This document shows positions 40,121 to 42,582 of a stretch of 42,582 nt of DNA, one piece after another. The position numbers and the translations under genes are program-made. Under the pieces are notes generated by a model. That model was given only the letters and a program-made list of their open reading frames with translations. It was not told where the DNA came from and searched no databases. Location: contig DKTP01000048.1 of assembly GCA_002473085.1 (NCBI GenBank), forward strand, positions 1-42,582, given 5' to 3'. The DNA comes from Anaerolineales bacterium UBA7227 (GTDB lineage Bacteria; Chloroflexota; Anaerolineae; Anaerolineales; Villigracilaceae). Position 1 is the first letter of the stretch; every line of letters starts with the position of its first letter.

Positions 40121-41236
40121 ATGGACCTGACCATCTATAACTGTCACATCCACATCTTCACTGCGGAGCATATCCCCGACCGCTTCCTGCCGCTTGGGCT
40201 GGCGCGCGCTTTGCGCCGTCGGTGGCTGCGGGGACCGATCCTGTGGCTATTCGAGAAATTCATCCCGCTGGCGCACAAGGATGTCGTCGCCCGGACGGGA
40301 CGTTTCCTGGCGCGCGGCGCGTTCGAGAATCAGAAGAAGTCCTTCGAATATGTGCAGAATCAATATCCCAAAGGGACGCGCTTTGTCGTCCTCCCGATGG
40401 ACATGGAATTCATGGGGGCGGGACAGCCCGAAGTCCCGTACGAGGGGCAGCTGCGGGAACTCGCGGCGCTGCGCGACGAGTCGAAGGGCGCGGTCATCCC
40501 GTTCTGCGCGGTGGACCCGCGCCGCCCGAATATCGTGGACGATTTCCCGCGCTGGCATCGCGAGTACAAATTTCGGGGCGTGAAGATCTATCCGAACCTG
40601 GGCTATTATCCGAACGACCCGGCGCTGCTGGAGATCTACGCGTATTGCGAAAAGAAAAAACTGCCTGTTACGGCGCATTGTTCGACGGGCGGAATCCGCG
40701 CGGCGGGACTGAGCCGCGAGGAGGCGGCTGAGTTTGCCCATCCCGCCAACTATCAGTCGGTGTTGAAGCAATTCCCCAAACTGCATTTCTGCCTGGCGCA
40801 CTTCGGCGGCGCGGACGAGTGGGAGCGCCACCTCACGGGCGAGACGCCGCGCGCGGGCGCGGGAGCCACCTGGCTGACCGTCATCGTGGACATGCTGCGC
40901 TCGAAGAAATATCCCAACCTTTTCACTGACGTTTCGTATACGCTGTTCACCGAGATGCCCTCCTACCGTCCGTTCAATTATTTTGAATTCATGAAAGTCT
41001 TGCTGGCTGACCGAAGCGTCCGCGAGCATACGCTCTTCGGTACCGACTACTATATGGTGGAGCGCGAGAAAGTCAGCGAGAAGGAGGTCTCGGTGGCGCT
41101 GCGCAGTCACCTCGGCGAGGAGATTTACTTCCAGCTCGCGCACTATAACCCGAAGAAATTTTTGTACGAGCGCGCGCCCAGGAGACGGAAGCCCGCGGCG
41201 GGGAAGCCGCGCGGTTTGCTGACGCCCCTCCCGTAA
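40121..41236 (+). CDS. Amidohydrolase-family (TIM-barrel) metal-dependent hydrolase
   Basis: This 371-residue protein of the amidohydrolase_2 type has the metal-binding HxH at residues 9-11 (NCHIHIF), a TAHCSTGG histidine, an FCLAHFGG histidine and the late catalytic Asp in FGTDYY. It probably hydrolyses or decarboxylates a small ring-type or carboxylic substrate; the specific reaction is unknown. GGAGG lies five bases upstream. It may be co-transcribed with the GH26-like gene 15 bp before it. Confidence 0.85.
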   Translation: MDLTIYNCHIHIFTAEHIPDRFLPLGLARALRRRWLRGPILWLFEKFIPLAHKDVVARTGRFLARGAFENQKKSFEYVQNQYPKGTRFVVLPMDMEFMGAGQPEVPYEGQLRELAALRDESKGAVIPFCAVDPRRPNIVDDFPRWHREYKFRGVKIYPNLGYYPNDPALLEIYAYCEKKKLPVTAHCSTGGIRAAGLSREEAAEFAHPANYQSVLKQFPKLHFCLAHFGGADEWERHLTGETPRAGAGATWLTVIVDMLRSKKYPNLFTDVSYTLFTEMPSYRPFNYFEFMKVLLADRSVREHTLFGTDYYMVEREKVSEKEVSVALRSHLGEEIYFQLAHYNPKKFLYERAPRRRKPAAGKPRGLLTPLP

Positions 41237-41277
41237 CTGCGGCGCGCGTCCGTTTTTCGAGGGACGCTTCAGGCGGG

Positions 41278-41283
41278 TATAAT
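41278..41283 (+). promoter_or_regulatory. Leaderless-type -10 box of udk
   Basis: TATAAT ends six bases before the ATG of udk, and no Shine-Dalgarno precedes it. A weak -35 TTTCGA lies at 41255-41260, 17 bp upstream of the -10 box. Confidence 0.65.
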
Positions 41284-41289
41284 CGGGCT

Positions 41290-41907
41290 ATGACCATCCC
41301 TCTCGTCATTGGCATCGCGGGCGGATCGGGGTCGGGCAAGACGACCGTCGCGCAGGAAATCCTCCAGCGCGTCGGCCCGGACCGAATCGCCTTCCTCCAG
41401 CACGACGCGTATTACAAAGACCTGAGCGGACTCCCGCCGGCCCAGCGCGCCGAGGTCAACTTCGACCATCCCAACTCGCTGGAGACCGAATTGCTCATCC
41501 GACACATCGAGCAATTGAAAAGCGGACAGCCCGTCGAAATTCCCATCTATGACTTTGCTCATCACAGCCGCACCGCGCAGACGTATCCCGTCCAACCGCG
41601 CGGCGTGATCCTCGTGGAGGGGATTCTGCTCTTCGTCGAACCCGCCCTGCGCGGCCTGTGCGACGTGAAAATTTTCGTGGACACCGACGCGGACATCCGC
41701 CTCATCCGCCGCATCCAACGCGACATCGCCGAGCGCGGGCGGACGGTGGAGATGGTGGTGAAGCAGTACCTCACCACCGTCCGCCCGATGCATTTGGAGT
41801 TCGTGGAGCAGTCCAAGCGCTACGCGGACGTGATCATTCCCGAAGGCGGGATGAACGTCGCCGCGCTGGATATGGTGGTGGCGCGCATCGAGGCGCTGTT
41901 AAAGTGA
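41290..41907 (+). CDS. udk: Uridine kinase
   Basis: This 205-residue P-loop nucleoside kinase has GGSGSGKT at 11-18, the uridine-binding HDAYYKDLS stretch, DFAHHSRT and a lid region rich in Arg (RLIRRIQRDIAERGR). It phosphorylates uridine or cytidine to the monophosphate for pyrimidine salvage. The length fits the family. The start codon directly follows a TATAAT promoter (leaderless type). Confidence 0.95.
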   Translation: MTIPLVIGIAGGSGSGKTTVAQEILQRVGPDRIAFLQHDAYYKDLSGLPPAQRAEVNFDHPNSLETELLIRHIEQLKSGQPVEIPIYDFAHHSRTAQTYPVQPRGVILVEGILLFVEPALRGLCDVKIFVDTDADIRLIRRIQRDIAERGRTVEMVVKQYLTTVRPMHLEFVEQSKRYADVIIPEGGMNVAALDMVVARIEALLK

Positions 41908-41917
41908 AGCGCAATTA

Positions 41918-41976
41918 ACCGCCAGGCACGCGAAGAACGCAAAGATTTTAAAGGTTTTCTTAGCGGACTTTGCGGT
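41918..41976. repeat. Intergenic dyad built of 9-bp CGCnnAGnn units
   Basis: The left arm (41918-41935) and the right arm (41959-41976) are imperfect inverted repeats, 13 of 18 positions. Near-repeats of nine bases (CGCCAGGCA, CGCGAAGAA, CGCAAAGAT) make up the left side. It fills most of the udk-cyclophilin gap. Confidence 0.55.
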
Positions 41977-42011
41977 AAAAAATCGAAACTGAAGATTCAA
42001 AGGAGAACAAA

Positions 42012-42521
42012 ATGTCAAAGCAATGGAATACCCCGCCCGCGATGGAGATTGACCCGAAGAAGAAGTACACCGCGAAAATGAAAACCGACGTCGGCACGAT
42101 GGTCATCGAACTGTTCGCGGACAAGGCGCCGAAGACGGTGAACAACTTCGTCTTCCTCGCCCGTCAGGGATTTTACGACGGCGTCATCTTCCACCGCGTC
42201 ATTGACAATTTTATGGCGCAGGGCGGCGACCCGACGGGGACCGGCATGGGCGGACCGGGCTATAAATTCGCGGATGAGTTCCATCCCTCGCTGCGGCACA
42301 GCAAACGCGGCATCCTTTCGATGGCGAACGCGGGCCCCGGCACCAACGGCTCGCAGTTCTTCATCACCCACGTCCCCACGCCGCACCTCGACGATCGTCA
42401 CACCGTCTTCGGGCAGGTGATCGAGGGCGAGGACGTGCTGATGTCCATTCCCGCCCGCGATCCGCGCAACGTCAACGCGCCGGCGGTGAAGATTCAGGGG
42501 ATCGAGATCGTGGAGGAGTAG
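42012..42521 (+). CDS. Peptidyl-prolyl cis-trans isomerase, cyclophilin type
   Basis: This 169-residue cytoplasmic cyclophilin (no signal peptide) has the active-site FHRVI (Arg in GVIFHRV), the GGDPTGTG stretch, [16 protein letters not shown], and the late [11 protein letters not shown] segment with His. It speeds prolyl isomerisation during folding. AGGAGA lies five bases upstream. A dyad separates it from udk. Confidence 0.96.
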   Translation: MSKQWNTPPAMEIDPKKKYTAKMKTDVGTMVIELFADKAPKTVNNFVFLARQGFYDGVIFHRVIDNFMAQGGDPTGTGMGGPGYKFADEFHPSLRHSKRGILSMANAGPGTNGSQFFITHVPTPHLDDRHTVFGQVIEGEDVLMSIPARDPRNVNAPAVKIQGIEIVEE

Positions 42522-42582
42522 AGGGCGGAGAGCGGAAGGCAGAGAGCAGAGAGCGGAAGGCAGAAGGCAGAAGGCAGAAGGC
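42522..42582. repeat. Heptameric tandem array (AAGGCAG-type) running off the window
   Basis: The 61 bases after the cyclophilin stop codon are eight complete 7-bp units plus five bases: variants of AAGGCAG and AGAGCGG. The last copies are identical. The array continues beyond the window edge. Confidence 0.9.

Noticed and set aside
42522-42582. CRISPR-like array
   Set aside because: The units are contiguous 7-mers with no spacers, and no cas genes are in the window.

Overview
The window is 42.6 kb of gene-dense, GC-rich bacterial chromosome. No rRNA, tRNA, CRISPR, phage or intact insertion sequence was seen. Several features point to Chloroflexota, most likely class Anaerolineae. Exported proteins carry Pro/Thr-rich 'TPTP' linkers, CAP-LysM, NBR1-type Ig and YfhO-like proteins are present, and the gaps hold many short periodic repeats. 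This placement is inference from gene content, not from a marker tree.

Left part (1-10 kb): obg and a glycosyltransferase on the minus strand flank a secreted CAP-LysM protein. A tightly coupled plus-strand run follows: AAA+ ATPase, glycerophosphodiesterase, threonine/serine dehydratase-like enzyme and a membrane-anchored GH3-like protein, joined by a TAAATG junction and two ATGA overlaps. Centre-left (9-19 kb): a Ser/Thr kinase sits divergently from an FHA-winged-helix regulator. Next come a PD-(D/E)XK-like protein, a three-domain protein (receiver-like, roadblock-like, and an IS200/TnpA-like domain that has lost its HUH histidines), DNA polymerase I and a large TPR protein.

Centre-right (18.8-32 kb, all minus strand): an NBR1-Ig lipoprotein is coupled to a membrane Fe-S oxidoreductase, followed by a secreted lytic-transglycosylase-like protein. 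Then comes a complete System I cytochrome c maturation locus in the transcriptional order ccmE, ccmF, ccmH, ccmG, a CcmI-like zinc-ribbon protein, a cytochrome c lipoprotein, ccmA, ccmB, ccmC, ccmD. CcmE is the Cys (CxxxY) variant. Right part (32-42.6 kb): a YfhO-like membrane protein is divergent from a two-gene electron-transfer unit (nonaheme cytochrome c plus cytochrome b fused to cytochrome c), a likely client of the Ccm system. After that come a TolB-like propeller protein with an XRE-cupin regulator, a secreted GH26-like glycosidase with an amidohydrolase, uridine kinase and cyclophilin.

Two sequence-level themes recur. First, several genes have a TATAAT or TAAAAT box only 6-7 nt before the start codon and no Shine-Dalgarno, as expected for leaderless mRNAs; others have clear AGGAG sites. 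Second, gaps carry 7-bp-period tandem arrays and dyads built of 9-bp units. The most unusual gene is the receiver/roadblock/dead-HUH fusion at 11819-13480.
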